From an uncultured Eubacteriales bacterium (GTDB lineage: Bacteria > Bacillota > Clostridia > Oscillospirales > Acutalibacteraceae), in NCBI GenBank assembly GCA_949292775.1, contig CASFBL010000001.1:62001-126000 (forward strand): a stretch of 64,000 nucleotides of DNA. Direction: 5' to 3'. Numbering within the stretch: position 1 is the first letter of the stretch; each line of letters starts with the position of its first letter. Positions 17,356 to 26,797 of the stretch are shown here, one piece after another. The notes under the pieces are model-generated. The model was given only the letters and a program-made list of their open reading frames with translations, was not told where the DNA came from and made no database searches. The translations under genes were made by a program, and so were the position numbers.

Positions 17356-18882
17356 ATGCAAATGTTTCATAAAAGAACCGGCAGAACGCTTGCGGTGCTT
17401 CTGCTGTTCCTGTTGTTGTTTTTGACAGCTTGCGGTGAAAACCCGCAGGAAGAAACACCCGGTGAGCAAGGCGGCTCCAATGCGGCGGGCGAAGCGCAGG
17501 CGCTGACGCTAACTTTACCGTATTTTGACAAGGATTCTTTAAATCCTTATTTTGCCACCAGTGCGCAAAACCGGGCGCTCAGCGCATTTTACTGCCAGCC
17601 GCTTTTTGAAGTGACGGCGGCTTATGCGCCGCAGGCGGTGCTTGCCGACAGCTGTTCGTTTGACGGAAACACAATGACGGTCACATTGCGAAGCGCGAAT
17701 TTTTCCGACGGCAGTGCGCTTTCCGCAGACGATGTGGTCTATTCCTTCATGCTTGCCAAGGCTTCCGGCTGGTACGGTTCGCGCCTTGCTTCCGTGACAA
17801 AGGCGACAGCCCGCAGCGGTGCTGTTGAATTTACGCTTGCCGCGCCCGACAAGCTTGCGGCCAATCTGTTGACCTTCCCCGTTGTAAAGCGCAAAACAGC
17901 CGATAAAGCCGAGGATATCCCGGTGGGAACCGGGGCTTTCGTTCTCGCGGCCGACAAAACGCTGACCGCCAATCCGCACGGCAGTCAGGGCACGGTGCAG
18001 TCGGTTTCGTTGTTTTCCATTAAAGATGTTTCTTATTTGAAAAACGCGCTGGAAATCGGCAATATAAGCTATTTGTTTTCCGATTTTTCTTCGGGCAGTT
18101 ATACGCGCGTGGTTGCGGAAAATAAATTTGTAACGATGAACAATTTGGTGTATCTCGGCATGAATACCTCCACAGGCGCGCTCGCCAATGCGGCGGTGCG
18201 GACGGCAATCTATTACGCCGCCGACAAAGCGGCTGTGGCGTCTGCCGCCTATCAGGGCTGTGCTGTGGCGGTGGGGCTTCCGTTCCACCCCGATTATCTC
18301 GCGGCGCAGAATCTTTCAGTCGGCCAGACCGAAGCCGACACCGAGCGTGCGGCGGAGATTCTGCAAAAAAGCGGCTATAACCGTTATGACAAAAACGGCG
18401 TGCGCACCAACGGCACAGAAACCCTGCAAATGACCTTGCTTGTCAATTCGGAAAACAGCTTCCGTGTGATTGCGGCGCAAAGCATAGCCGAAAACTTAAA
18501 CGCCTGCGGGTTTTCTGTTACCGTAGAAAGCGTACCGGCAGCGGAATACCAAAGCCGTGTCGCTTCCGGGAATTTCACTTTATATATCGGTGAAGTCAAG
18601 CTGCCGGAAAATTTGGATTTGTCTGTGTTTTACGCCGAGGGCGGCAGCGCTTCTGCCGGAATGAACAAGGCGCTTCCGGTTTGGCAGGCTTTTGCAGCAT
18701 TCCAATCCGGCGAACTGAGCACCGAGCAATTTACCGAAGCGTTTTTAGACGACATGCCGTTTGTTCCGGTCTGCTACCGTTCGGGCATGGCGGCTTACAG
18801 CAAAGGCCTTGCGCCGGATTTTTCACTCGCGGCTTATGCCGTGTATGGAAATATTACGCGCTGGAGTACAGCGCAATCCTGA
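17356..18882 (+). CDS. Family 5 (peptide-type) ABC solute-binding lipoprotein
   Basis: 508 residues. A lipoprotein signal (LLFLLLFLTAC, lipobox cysteine at about 24) is followed by an acidic linker and an SBP_bac_5-type binding domain: LNPYF near the N-terminus, LTLPYFDKDS, then FSDGSALSADDVVYSF, a typical family 5 motif. Such proteins bind peptides, nickel or sugars outside the membrane for an ABC importer, but no permease or ATPase gene is nearby, so its transporter is elsewhere or it acts as a sensor. Start 17356 follows AAAAGGAGG. It is 23 bases after ymdB and 23 bases before the glycosidase gene. Confidence 0.87.
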   Translation: MQMFHKRTGRTLAVLLLFLLLFLTACGENPQEETPGEQGGSNAAGEAQALTLTLPYFDKDSLNPYFATSAQNRALSAFYCQPLFEVTAAYAPQAVLADSCSFDGNTMTVTLRSANFSDGSALSADDVVYSFMLAKASGWYGSRLASVTKATARSGAVEFTLAAPDKLAANLLTFPVVKRKTADKAEDIPVGTGAFVLAADKTLTANPHGSQGTVQSVSLFSIKDVSYLKNALEIGNISYLFSDFSSGSYTRVVAENKFVTMNNLVYLGMNTSTGALANAAVRTAIYYAADKAAVASAAYQGCAVAVGLPFHPDYLAAQNLSVGQTEADTERAAEILQKSGYNRYDKNGVRTNGTETLQMTLLVNSENSFRVIAAQSIAENLNACGFSVTVESVPAAEYQSRVASGNFTLYIGEVKLPENLDLSVFYAEGGSASAGMNKALPVWQAFAAFQSGELSTEQFTEAFLDDMPFVPVCYRSGMAAYSKGLAPDFSLAAYAVYGNITRWSTAQS

Positions 18883-18905
18883 TCGTAAAAAAGGACGGAT
18901 GAGAA

Positions 18906-21590
18906 ATGACAACAGTTTTTCGGATGATCGCCATTGTTATCGCGGCAATGCTTTCCATTTCCGGCGTGGGCTCCGGAAACGGAAAACCCGACAACAGCTT
19001 TTTTGGTGACAATACCGATGATTACCGCACCATAACCGTGGACGCAGGCAGCGTTACCGGGCAAATGACCCACAAAGCCACCGGGTTTTTATATGGCTTT
19101 GCCGAACCGGATGTGCCCAGCGAAAACACCCTCGCTGCAATCGGCGTCTATACCGCGGTCGCGAAGCCCAAAGCGGGCCTTCAGCACCCGATGGGCGATG
19201 TGACGCAGGTGTATGAGACCTTTTTTGAAGCGGGCGGCGAATATCTGCAGGTCTATTGTCAGGATAAAATCGACACCTGGTACTATCAGCCGCCGGCAGG
19301 GGGCCTTACGGCTTATTATGAAATGCTGCGCGAAATCGTGACCGACATTAACGAATCCGTTGCGCCGGAATACAGAAGTCGTATCGTCTATTATCCGTTC
19401 AACGAGCCGGACGGCGGCGGTGTCAACACCGGCTGGTTCTCAAACAGCAACTTTTCGGCGGAATACAATGTCGCGTACAAAACCTGTTATGACATCATCA
19501 AATCCATAAATCCCGAGGCAAAGGTCGGCGGCCCGAACTTCCAGGGGTATACCGACAACAACGCCAATCAAATGCAGACCTTTATGACCTATTGCCGCGA
19601 CAACAACTGTCTGCCGGATGTGGTTTCATGGCATGAGCTTGCCGAGGTCAACCAGGGCATCGAAAGCTTTTCGACCCACTACGCCCAGTTCCGCGCGCTT
19701 GAGCAAAGCCTCGGCATTGAGCCGATTGAGGTTTGCATCACTGAATACGGCGCAAAGAGCAGCAACGCCATGCCGTCCAACTCTTTAAAATGGATTACCG
19801 TGTTTGAGCAAAACGATGCGGCGGGCTGCCGAGCCTATTGGCGAACCGCCAACAATATGAACGACTTGACCGGCGACTACAACTCGCCGAATGCCGACTG
19901 GTGGGTTTATAAGTGGTATGCCGATATGGTCGGCGAAGAGCTTTCTGTCAACTCGACCGACAACAGCGTCCTGCGTGCAGTCGCAAGCCGCAACACCGAT
20001 TCTAAAACCGTCGAGGTGCTTTACGCCGGTGCCCAAAACGACGGCGACGGCGCGGCAGTTTCCGTGCAGAACCTTTCTTCTGTGTTTGGCAATGTGCAAA
20101 AAGTGCACATGAAGGTCGAAGCGGTCGATTTTGTCGGGCTTACCGGCGAAGAACTGGAGCCGAATCTGTTGTTTGACGGCGATGTGCAGGTCGAAAACAA
20201 TACCGTGCGCTGGGCAGATACCGTTACGACGACCGGCGCTTACCGCGTCACGCTGACCGAAGCGGACGGCGGCACGGTTTATGAAAATCCCTATCGCCCC
20301 ATTCGTGTGGAGGTCGAAGCCGGCACCAATATGATTGAAATGCCCACCAATTCTGCCACAGGCGGTGACAAGTGGAACGGCAACTATACTTCTTATGCAA
20401 AATCCAACGGCAGCTACTGCACCAGCGGCAAAAGTCTGCCCGGCACCAACTCGACCCTGCCTTATCAGGACACGACCTTTGAATATGTCGATGTGACCTA
20501 CCATGTGACCGTGCCGGCCTCCGGCATTTACAAATGCGATTTTGTTTACAGCAACCAGCACAAGGCGGCAAACGGCGACCGTGCGCCGGTCAAAATGACC
20601 GTGCAGTGGAACGGCGGCGAAACCACCGACATTATGCTGGAGAATACCTACACCGTCGCTTACATGGATATGGCAACCGTTTACCGCTATATTCCGAAAG
20701 GCGAATACACCATTAAAACCACCGTCACCACCTATGACGGAACACAAATCGGTCTTTACGACATCGGCATGGATTTTATGCGTTTAACGCCGGTGGATAC
20801 GACTACCACTTCTGTGGAAGACTATGAAACAAGAAAGATAACGCTCTCGAGCGAGCCGAAACGGGAAGCGACCGACGGCGATAAGTTTATGCTTGTGCTG
20901 TCTGAAGGCGGTTACTATACAATGACAACCGACCAAACCGGAAGCGCAACGCTGCTGCTTGACAACACCGCAGTCGGCGAAGTAGACCTCGCGGCGGCAA
21001 GCACCGTTTATCTGCGCAAGGGCGTCAATTATCTGGAGTTTGCCGACGGCGCACTGCCGCAGACAATCACCTTACAAAAGAATCCCCTGAAGACAGCAAC
21101 TGAAGTGGCTGCAAATGCCGAAACCGTTACGCTTGCCGGAAATGCGAGGCTGGTAGAAAACAGCTATTCGCCCACCGGCTATAACATCGGCAACCTCGGC
21201 GGCAACGGAAAAGACAGCGCCACATTCGGCTTTAATGTGCCACGCTCCGGCTGGTATCGCATCACGCTTTCTTATGCCAACGACCAGTGCTTCGGCAATC
21301 ACGACTACAACCCGCAGCAAATCGACCGCTACGCCAGCATTATTGTAAACGGCGAGAACCTCGGCAAAGCGTATTTCCGCAATACGCAAAGCTGGAATTA
21401 TTACAGTGAAAAGACATTGACGGTTTACTGCATTTCGGGGTATAATGAGCTGACCGTGGTCAACGACGGCTCTTATGTCTGGTGGGGCGAGGGTGACAGC
21501 GTTACCATTTCCAGCGGCGCCACTATGAGCAAGGCGGATATTTACGCCCCCGATTTTGCCGGGATCACCGTTGCCGCGGCTTTGAGTTGA
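18906..21590 (+). CDS. Large secreted glycoside hydrolase (clan GH-A-like) with C-terminal carbohydrate-binding modules
   Basis: 894 residues with an N-terminal signal peptide (about 1-22) and no lipobox. The first 400 residues look like a (beta/alpha)8 glycosidase: PFNEPDGGG gives a candidate acid/base E167, SWHE a conserved histidine at 243, and CITEYGAKS a candidate nucleophile E280, the N-E...E arrangement of clan GH-A (resembling GH39-type enzymes). After a beta domain (about 400-470) come regions that look like CBM6/CBM35-type beta-sandwiches: VEVEAGTNMIEM at about 475, and the stretch from about 745 to 880 with SGWYRITLSYAND and SGYNELTVVNDG. The substrate is unknown. It is 23 bases after the solute-binding protein gene and probably shares its mRNA. 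Confidence 0.8.
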   Translation: MTTVFRMIAIVIAAMLSISGVGSGNGKPDNSFFGDNTDDYRTITVDAGSVTGQMTHKATGFLYGFAEPDVPSENTLAAIGVYTAVAKPKAGLQHPMGDVTQVYETFFEAGGEYLQVYCQDKIDTWYYQPPAGGLTAYYEMLREIVTDINESVAPEYRSRIVYYPFNEPDGGGVNTGWFSNSNFSAEYNVAYKTCYDIIKSINPEAKVGGPNFQGYTDNNANQMQTFMTYCRDNNCLPDVVSWHELAEVNQGIESFSTHYAQFRALEQSLGIEPIEVCITEYGAKSSNAMPSNSLKWITVFEQNDAAGCRAYWRTANNMNDLTGDYNSPNADWWVYKWYADMVGEELSVNSTDNSVLRAVASRNTDSKTVEVLYAGAQNDGDGAAVSVQNLSSVFGNVQKVHMKVEAVDFVGLTGEELEPNLLFDGDVQVENNTVRWADTVTTTGAYRVTLTEADGGTVYENPYRPIRVEVEAGTNMIEMPTNSATGGDKWNGNYTSYAKSNGSYCTSGKSLPGTNSTLPYQDTTFEYVDVTYHVTVPASGIYKCDFVYSNQHKAANGDRAPVKMTVQWNGGETTDIMLENTYTVAYMDMATVYRYIPKGEYTIKTTVTTYDGTQIGLYDIGMDFMRLTPVDTTTTSVEDYETRKITLSSEPKREATDGDKFMLVLSEGGYYTMTTDQTGSATLLLDNTAVGEVDLAAASTVYLRKGVNYLEFADGALPQTITLQKNPLKTATEVAANAETVTLAGNARLVENSYSPTGYNIGNLGGNGKDSATFGFNVPRSGWYRITLSYANDQCFGNHDYNPQQIDRYASIIVNGENLGKAYFRNTQSWNYYSEKTLTVYCISGYNELTVVNDGSYVWWGEGDSVTISSGATMSKADIYAPDFAGITVAAALS

Positions 21591-21618
21591 ATAGGATGAT
21601 GTAAAGGAGAGATTCACC

Positions 21619-21972
21619 TTGATTAAAATTGAAAATCACCTTGGACATATCGAAATCAACGACGACTATTTTTCTGACCTCATCGGCCACACCGTAACGG
21701 CATGCTTCGGCGTCGCCGGCATGGCGAACAGCAACGCTTCACAAGGGCTGCGCTCGTTCTTTTTCCGCCGGAGGAATTATTTGGACCAGGGTGTTTCCGT
21801 AAAATCAAACGGAACCGACCTGACCATTAACCTGCACATTTTTGTGACCTACGGCGTCAACATCTCGGCGATTGTAGACAGCATTACCAATAAAGTGCGC
21901 TACACAGTCGAGCAGGCGACCGGTCTTGCCGTTAAAAAAATCAATGTGTTCGTTGACGGCATGAAAGAGTAA
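21619..21972 (+). CDS. Asp23/Gls24 family protein (YloU-like)
   Basis: 117 residues of the Asp23/Gls24 type: GHIEINDDYFSDLIGHTVTACFGVAGM, then a strand-rich middle and the end VKKINVFVDGM. Start is TTG at 21619 behind AAAGGAGAG. The gene immediately precedes fakA, as yloU precedes yloV in Bacillus. The cellular role of this small cytosolic family is not settled; links to envelope stress and to the membrane have been proposed. Confidence 0.9.
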   Translation: MIKIENHLGHIEINDDYFSDLIGHTVTACFGVAGMANSNASQGLRSFFFRRRNYLDQGVSVKSNGTDLTINLHIFVTYGVNISAIVDSITNKVRYTVEQATGLAVKKINVFVDGMKE

Positions 21973-21987
21973 TTAGGAGTGTTACAG

Positions 21988-23628
21988 TTGATTACAGGAG
22001 ATATGCTCAAATGCGCTTTTCTTTCGGGCGCAAACAATATTCAAAATCACCGCGCTGAAGTGGACGCGCTGAATGTCTTCCCGGTTCCAGACGGCGACAC
22101 GGGCGCAAATATGTCCATGACCATAGGCGCTGCGGCGCGCGAGCTGCAGGTTATGCCCGAAAGCGATGTCGCAACCGTTTCCAAAAAAACCGCCTCTGCA
22201 CTGCTTCGCGGTGCGCGCGGCAATTCCGGCGTAATTCTTTCGCTGATATTCCGCGGCGTTTCCAAGGGCTTGAAAGGGCTTGAGAGTGCCGACGGCATTC
22301 AGCTTGCCAAGGCGTTTGACTTGGGACGCGAATCCGCTTATAAAGCCGTGATGAAGCCCACCGAGGGCACGATTTTGACCGTGATTCGTCTTGCGGCGAC
22401 CGCCGCCGTCGAGGCCAAAGAGACGGACTGCAAAAAAGTCATGGAAATTCTTTGCGCTGCAGCAAAAGGCGCGCTTTTAAAAACGCCGGAAATGCTGCCG
22501 GTGTTGAAAGAAGCGGGTGTCGTGGATGCCGGCGGGCAGGGGCTTTTGTATATTTTAGAGGGTATGCGCAGCTATCTTGTTGACGGCGTAATGATTGAAG
22601 CCGCTGATAAAAAGACAGATAAAGAGGAAACCGCAAAGTCTTATGCTTATCGCTGTGCGCTGAAGATTCTCTGCGCGCCAAACGCAACCTGCGACACAGC
22701 GAAATTGCAAAGCAAGCTGGAAGCGCTCGGCGGCGAAGTGCGCGTTTCGGCCACGCAAACAGGCGCTTTGGAAGTAAAAATGCAGTCTGACGAGCCCGGC
22801 AATGTGCTGCAGGCTGCGTTGGAATTTGGTCCGATTACCAATGTTGTTGTAGAAAATTTACAGGAGAACGCGCCGTCCGGCACTTCTGCGCCGAAAGGTG
22901 AGGAAGCGCAGACGGAACCCGAATCGCAAACACCGGAAGAACCCAAGCTGGAACGCGTCGAACCGGAAAAGGAATACGGCTTTGTGGCTGTCGCCGCAGG
23001 CGCAGGCGTTATTGAGCTGTTCAAAGAACTCGGCGCCGATGTTGTTGTTTCGGGCGGGCAGACCATGAACCCGAGCACAGACGATATTTTGCAGGCGGTG
23101 GAAGCTACCCCTGCGCGGCATGTCTTTGTGTTGCCGAACAATAAAAATATCATCATGGCGGCGGAGCAGGCCGTGCATCTTGCCGACCGTGGTGTCAGCG
23201 TGCTTGCCACCAAAACGATTCCGCAGGGCATCACCGCCATGCTTAGCTTTGAAGACGGCGTAAGCCCCGAGGAAAACCACCTGCAAATGATGAAAGCCGC
23301 CGAGGGCGTGCATACTGCGCAGGTCACTTTTGCCGCCCGTGACAGTGAAGTCAGCGGTGAGCGTATCAAAAAAGGCCAGCTGCTCGGCATGGAGGACGGC
23401 AAAATCACACTCGTTGAAGATGATTTGGTCAACGCGGCCTATCGTGTTACGCGCCGTTTGGTGAAAAAATACAGCGGGTCTCTCATCACCATTCTGTATG
23501 GGGAAGATACCGACGCTGCAACGGCACAGGCGCTTGCCGCGCGGCTGCAGGCGCGTTTCCCGAATGTAGAAATCAATGTGATTGACGGCGGTCAGCCCGT
23601 CTACTATTTCCTGGCTGCCGTAGAATAA
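21988..23628 (+). CDS. fakA: Fatty acid kinase, ATP-binding subunit (DAK family, YloV)
   Basis: 546 residues in family order: an N-terminal DhaL-type ATP-binding domain with PVPDGDTGANMSMT (about 34-47, metal and phosphate binding) and RGARGNSGVILS, a middle linker, and a C-terminal domain with the PNNKNI motif that contacts the FakB partner. FakA phosphorylates fatty acids bound to FakB (DegV) proteins for phospholipid synthesis; a DegV protein is encoded at 46822-47673. The TTG at 21988 is preferred over GTG 21979 because TAGGAGTG overlaps the latter. The linker at about 295-320 is acidic and proline-rich. Confidence 0.94.
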   Translation: MITGDMLKCAFLSGANNIQNHRAEVDALNVFPVPDGDTGANMSMTIGAAARELQVMPESDVATVSKKTASALLRGARGNSGVILSLIFRGVSKGLKGLESADGIQLAKAFDLGRESAYKAVMKPTEGTILTVIRLAATAAVEAKETDCKKVMEILCAAAKGALLKTPEMLPVLKEAGVVDAGGQGLLYILEGMRSYLVDGVMIEAADKKTDKEETAKSYAYRCALKILCAPNATCDTAKLQSKLEALGGEVRVSATQTGALEVKMQSDEPGNVLQAALEFGPITNVVVENLQENAPSGTSAPKGEEAQTEPESQTPEEPKLERVEPEKEYGFVAVAAGAGVIELFKELGADVVVSGGQTMNPSTDDILQAVEATPARHVFVLPNNKNIIMAAEQAVHLADRGVSVLATKTIPQGITAMLSFEDGVSPEENHLQMMKAAEGVHTAQVTFAARDSEVSGERIKKGQLLGMEDGKITLVEDDLVNAAYRVTRRLVKKYSGSLITILYGEDTDAATAQALAARLQARFPNVEINVIDGGQPVYYFLAAVE

Positions 23629-23659
23629 AGGCGCAGGCCTTTGCGGCGGAGGAATGGTT

Positions 23660-25693
23660 ATGCAGTTAAAAGCGGATATTCAATATGTAAAGGGTGTCGG
23701 TCCGGCACGCGCCGAAGCTTTTCACAAGCTTTCGGTCGATTCGGCCGGCGCTCTTTTGCGTTATTACCCGCGCGCTTATGAGGATTGGAGCCAAATCGTT
23801 CCGATTCGCGAAATGCCGGAAAATACGCCGTGCTGTATTCGTGCGACGGTTTGCCACACGCCGGAAAAAATTCGCGTTCCGGGCGGGCTTCTGCTTTTTA
23901 AAACCAGCGTGACCGACGGCGAGGGACTTTTGAACATTACCTTTTATAATAATAAATATATCGGGAAAATGCTGAAAGAGGGCGAGGAATATCTCTTTTT
24001 CGGAAAAGCCGTGCGCAACCGTTACGGCGCGCGGGAAATGGCGTCGCCGCTGTTTCAAAAGCCGCAAAGCGCAAGCGCCATTCGCCCGATTTACCCGTCC
24101 ACGGCGGCACTGCCGTCGAAAACGATTGAAAAATGTGTGCATGCGGTGTTTGATGCGTTGGATGCACCGATTCCGGATATTTTGCCGGAACATATCCGCC
24201 TGCAAAATAAGCTTTGCACGCTCGACACAGCCATTCACCATATTCATTTTCCGCCGGACGAAGCCGCGCTCGAAGAAGCGCGCCGCCGTCTGATTTTTGA
24301 CGAGCTGTTTTTGCTGCAGCTCGGCCTTTTGCAGCTGAAAAGCCGAACCCAAACGCTTAAAACCGACTGTGTGGTGCACGCAGATGCTTTTTCGGAATTC
24401 TGCAAGCTTCTGCCGTTTACCATGACCGGCGCTCAGCAGCGTGCCGTGAAAGAAGCCACCGCCGATATGCGCTCCGGCGAGCCGATGAACCGGCTTTTGC
24501 AGGGCGATGTCGGTTCGGGCAAAACGGCAGTTGCCGCCGCTTTGGTGTTTACCGCGGCAAAAAACGGGATGCAGTCGGCTGTTATGGCGCCTACGGAAGT
24601 GCTCGCCGAACAGCATTACCGAACCTTTCAAAAATTCTTTCGCGGCACCGGGGTCGAAATTGCCCTTTTGACCGGTTCAACCCCCGCCGCGCAAAAAAAG
24701 AAGATAAAAGCCGCGCTTGCCGCCGGGGAAATCCAGCTTGCCGTCGGCACCCATGCGCTTTTGCAGGAGGATGTCGGGTTTTCGCGCCTCGGACTTGTTA
24801 TTACGGACGAGCAGCACCGTTTCGGCGTCGGACAGCGCGCAAGTCTTTCTGCAAAAGGCGACAATCCGCATATTCTGGTCATGTCCGCCACCCCAATTCC
24901 GCGTACTTTGGGGCTGATTTTATATGGCGACTTAAATGTTTCTGTCCTCGATGAACTGCCGCCCGGCCGGCAAACCATTGAAACCTACCGTGTGGGCAGT
25001 TCTTATCATCAGCGGATTTATAAATTCATTGACAAACATATCGAACGGGGGCTTCAGGCTTACATCGTTTGTCCTTTGGTCGAAGAGGGCGAGGGGAATC
25101 TGATTCCCGCAGAGGAATATTATGAAACGCTTGCCAATGGGGTGTTTCGCCACCGGCGGCTGGGGCTTTTGCACGGGCGCATGAAGCCGAAAGAAAAGGA
25201 CGAGGTCATGCGGGCGTTCGCCGCAGGAGAACTGGATATCCTTGTCGCCACCGTGGTCATAGAGGTGGGTGTCGATGTGCCGAATGCCGCCGTAATTGTA
25301 ATTGAAAATGCCGAACGCTTCGGGCTTTCTCAGCTGCACCAGCTGCGCGGTCGCGTTGGCAGGGGCAAAGAAAAATCCACCTGCATTTTGGTTTCGGACG
25401 CGCAAAACGAAGAAGCAACCGAGCGCTTTCGGGTGCTGTGCGAAACGACCGACGGCTTTAAAATTGCCGACGCGGATTTGAAGTTGCGCGGACCGGGCGA
25501 TTTCTTCGGCAAACGCCAGCATGGGCTACCGGCACTGCGGCTCGCCGACATTCTTCGCGACACCGAAATGCTTGTTACGGTGCGCCGTGCCGCAGAGGAA
25601 TTGTTAAAGCAAGACCCTGCGCTGACAGCTCCCGAACACACGGGACTTCGTAAGCAGACGGACAAAATGTTTTCCGCTGCAAGCGTCGGCTGA
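23660..25693 (+). CDS. recG: ATP-dependent DNA helicase RecG
   Basis: 677 residues. An N-terminal wedge/OB domain (begins MQLKADIQYVKGVGP, the RecG helix-hairpin entry) is followed by the helicase core: Walker A GDVGSGKT, motif II ITDEQHRFGVGQR (DEQH box of RecG), motif III MSATPIPRT, and the C-terminal QLRGRVGRG. It remodels stalled forks and Holliday junctions. The ATG at 23660 is chosen over 23654 because GGAGG (23647-23652) would be only 2 bases from the latter. It lies after fakA, the conserved Firmicute order. Confidence 0.96.
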   Translation: MQLKADIQYVKGVGPARAEAFHKLSVDSAGALLRYYPRAYEDWSQIVPIREMPENTPCCIRATVCHTPEKIRVPGGLLLFKTSVTDGEGLLNITFYNNKYIGKMLKEGEEYLFFGKAVRNRYGAREMASPLFQKPQSASAIRPIYPSTAALPSKTIEKCVHAVFDALDAPIPDILPEHIRLQNKLCTLDTAIHHIHFPPDEAALEEARRRLIFDELFLLQLGLLQLKSRTQTLKTDCVVHADAFSEFCKLLPFTMTGAQQRAVKEATADMRSGEPMNRLLQGDVGSGKTAVAAALVFTAAKNGMQSAVMAPTEVLAEQHYRTFQKFFRGTGVEIALLTGSTPAAQKKKIKAALAAGEIQLAVGTHALLQEDVGFSRLGLVITDEQHRFGVGQRASLSAKGDNPHILVMSATPIPRTLGLILYGDLNVSVLDELPPGRQTIETYRVGSSYHQRIYKFIDKHIERGLQAYIVCPLVEEGEGNLIPAEEYYETLANGVFRHRRLGLLHGRMKPKEKDEVMRAFAAGELDILVATVVIEVGVDVPNAAVIVIENAERFGLSQLHQLRGRVGRGKEKSTCILVSDAQNEEATERFRVLCETTDGFKIADADLKLRGPGDFFGKRQHGLPALRLADILRDTEMLVTVRRAAEELLKQDPALTAPEHTGLRKQTDKMFSAASVG

Positions 25694-25706
25694 AAGGAGA
25701 GTTTTT

Positions 25707-26192
25707 ATGTTCAGAGAAATGCGTTTGAAAAAACGGCAAATTTCAGAGGAAGCCGCCGAAGAACTGCTCAAGTGCGCTTCCCACGGTGTGCTGGCGGTGA
25801 CGGGCGACGAAGGTTACCCGTATGCTGTCCCGGTGAGTTTTGTGTATCAAGACGGTAAAATTTATATCCATTCCGCGCTTGGGGGGCACAAGGTGGATGC
25901 GGTAAACCAAAACGGCAAGGTGTCGTTTTGCGTGGTGGAGCGAGACGATGTTGTTCCCGATAAGCTCACCACCCGGTATGCAAGCGCCGTCGCATTCGGC
26001 ACAGCGCGTGTGCTGACGGACGCGGCACAATGTGAGGCTGCTGCGCGGCTGCTTGCGAAAAAATACGGCTGTCATGATGAAGCGATTATTGAGCAAGAGT
26101 TAAAACGCTATGCCGGGAAATTTTGCGTTTTGGAAATTTCGGTTGAGCACCTGACCGGCAAAAGCTCCCTGCCGCCCGAAGCGGCGAAATGA
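25707..26192 (+). CDS. Pyridoxamine 5'-phosphate oxidase-like flavoprotein (NimA family)
   Basis: 161 residues. The split-barrel FMN-binding pattern is clear: MRLKKRQISEEAAEELL, GVLAVTGDEGYPYAVPVSFVYQDGKIYIHSA, GHKVDAV, then VSFCVV. This is the NimA-like group, which includes 5-nitroimidazole reductases, but most members have unknown substrates, so resistance should not be assumed. The start follows AAAGGAGAG. It ends the fakA-recG run and is followed by a shared terminator. Confidence 0.9.
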   Translation: MFREMRLKKRQISEEAAEELLKCASHGVLAVTGDEGYPYAVPVSFVYQDGKIYIHSALGGHKVDAVNQNGKVSFCVVERDDVVPDKLTTRYASAVAFGTARVLTDAAQCEAAARLLAKKYGCHDEAIIEQELKRYAGKFCVLEISVEHLTGKSSLPPEAAK

Positions 26193-26207
26193 ATTTTTTC
26201 ACAAAGC

Positions 26208-26243
26208 AAAAGCACCCGCCTTGTTTTGGCAGGTGCTTTTCTT
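26208..26243. terminator. Terminator between convergent genes
   Basis: An AGCACC-GCC / GGC-GGTGCT stem with T runs in both orientations (TTTTCTTTTTG on plus). It serves the NimA-like gene (plus) and the small minus-strand gene at 26265. Confidence 0.8.
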
Positions 26244-26264
26244 TTTGCTTTCAAAGCGGAATTT

Positions 26265-26528
26265 TTATTGCGTGCAAAGCGCGGTGATGAGTGCCCCCAC
26301 ACCGGCGGCAACACCGGACGAGGTCATCCAAAAAAGGACTTCCCGCCGCTTTTTATGACGGGTTTTCGGAACTCTGTCTGCCGCGTGCAGGGCGGTTTCT
26401 GCGGCTGCACGCAGCTTTTTTTCGTCAGTCTGTGCAAAATCCGGACTGACAAAGAAAAAAGCACGCTCAAAATACGGCGATCCCGTTTCACGAATTTCCA
26501 ATACTTGCCGGTTAATGCCTTTTACCAT
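26265..26528 (-). CDS. Small conserved protein with C-terminal membrane segment
   Basis: 87 residues, start MVKGINRQVLEIRETGSPYF, behind GGAGG on the minus strand. A charged middle part (EKKLRAAAETALHAADRVPKTRHKKRRE) precedes a hydrophobic C-terminal segment (about 65-85), so it is probably a tail-anchored membrane protein. The N-terminal motif V-K-G-I-N-R-Q-x-I/L-E is typical of a short uncharacterised protein common in Clostridia. Function unknown. Confidence 0.8.
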   Translation of the reverse strand: MVKGINRQVLEIRETGSPYFERAFFFVSPDFAQTDEKKLRAAAETALHAADRVPKTRHKKRREVLFWMTSSGVAAGVGALITALCTQ

Positions 26529-26640
26529 ATTTTTGCCTCCGCGTCCTGTTTTTTATAGTATGGGAGCAAAACCAAATTTTATGCGGTGCGTTAAAAAGTG
26601 ACTGACAAAACAAGGCGAAAAACCTGTCAATATGGAAAAA

Positions 26641-26797
26641 TTAACAAAGTTTATAAAATTTAAAATATACAAAGAGTATAAAATAGTTTTGTTCAAAAAT
26701 GTTCAAAACCCTGTTTAAAATGTTAAAAAGTAACCCAAAACATGCTTATTTTTGAACAAAAGCGGGGTTTTGAACCATTGTTTATAAAGTTTGTTAA
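26641..26797. repeat. Large nested AT-rich palindrome
   Basis: Outer arms TTAACAAAGTTTATAAA (26641-26657) and TTTATAAAGTTTGTTAA (26781-26797) are inverted copies with one mismatch. Inner arms TTTTGTTCAAAAAT (26687-26700) and ATTTTTGAACAAAA (26748-26761) are a perfect 14-base inverted pair. GTTCAAAACCCTG (26701-26713) and CGGGGTTTTGAAC (26763-26775) are a third pair with one mismatch. The core GTTCAAAA occurs twice on the left and its complement twice on the right. Confidence 0.8.

Noticed and set aside
25707..26192. Nitroimidazole resistance gene (nim)
   Set aside because: The family match is good, but most NimA-like proteins have no proven resistance role, so only the family is reported.
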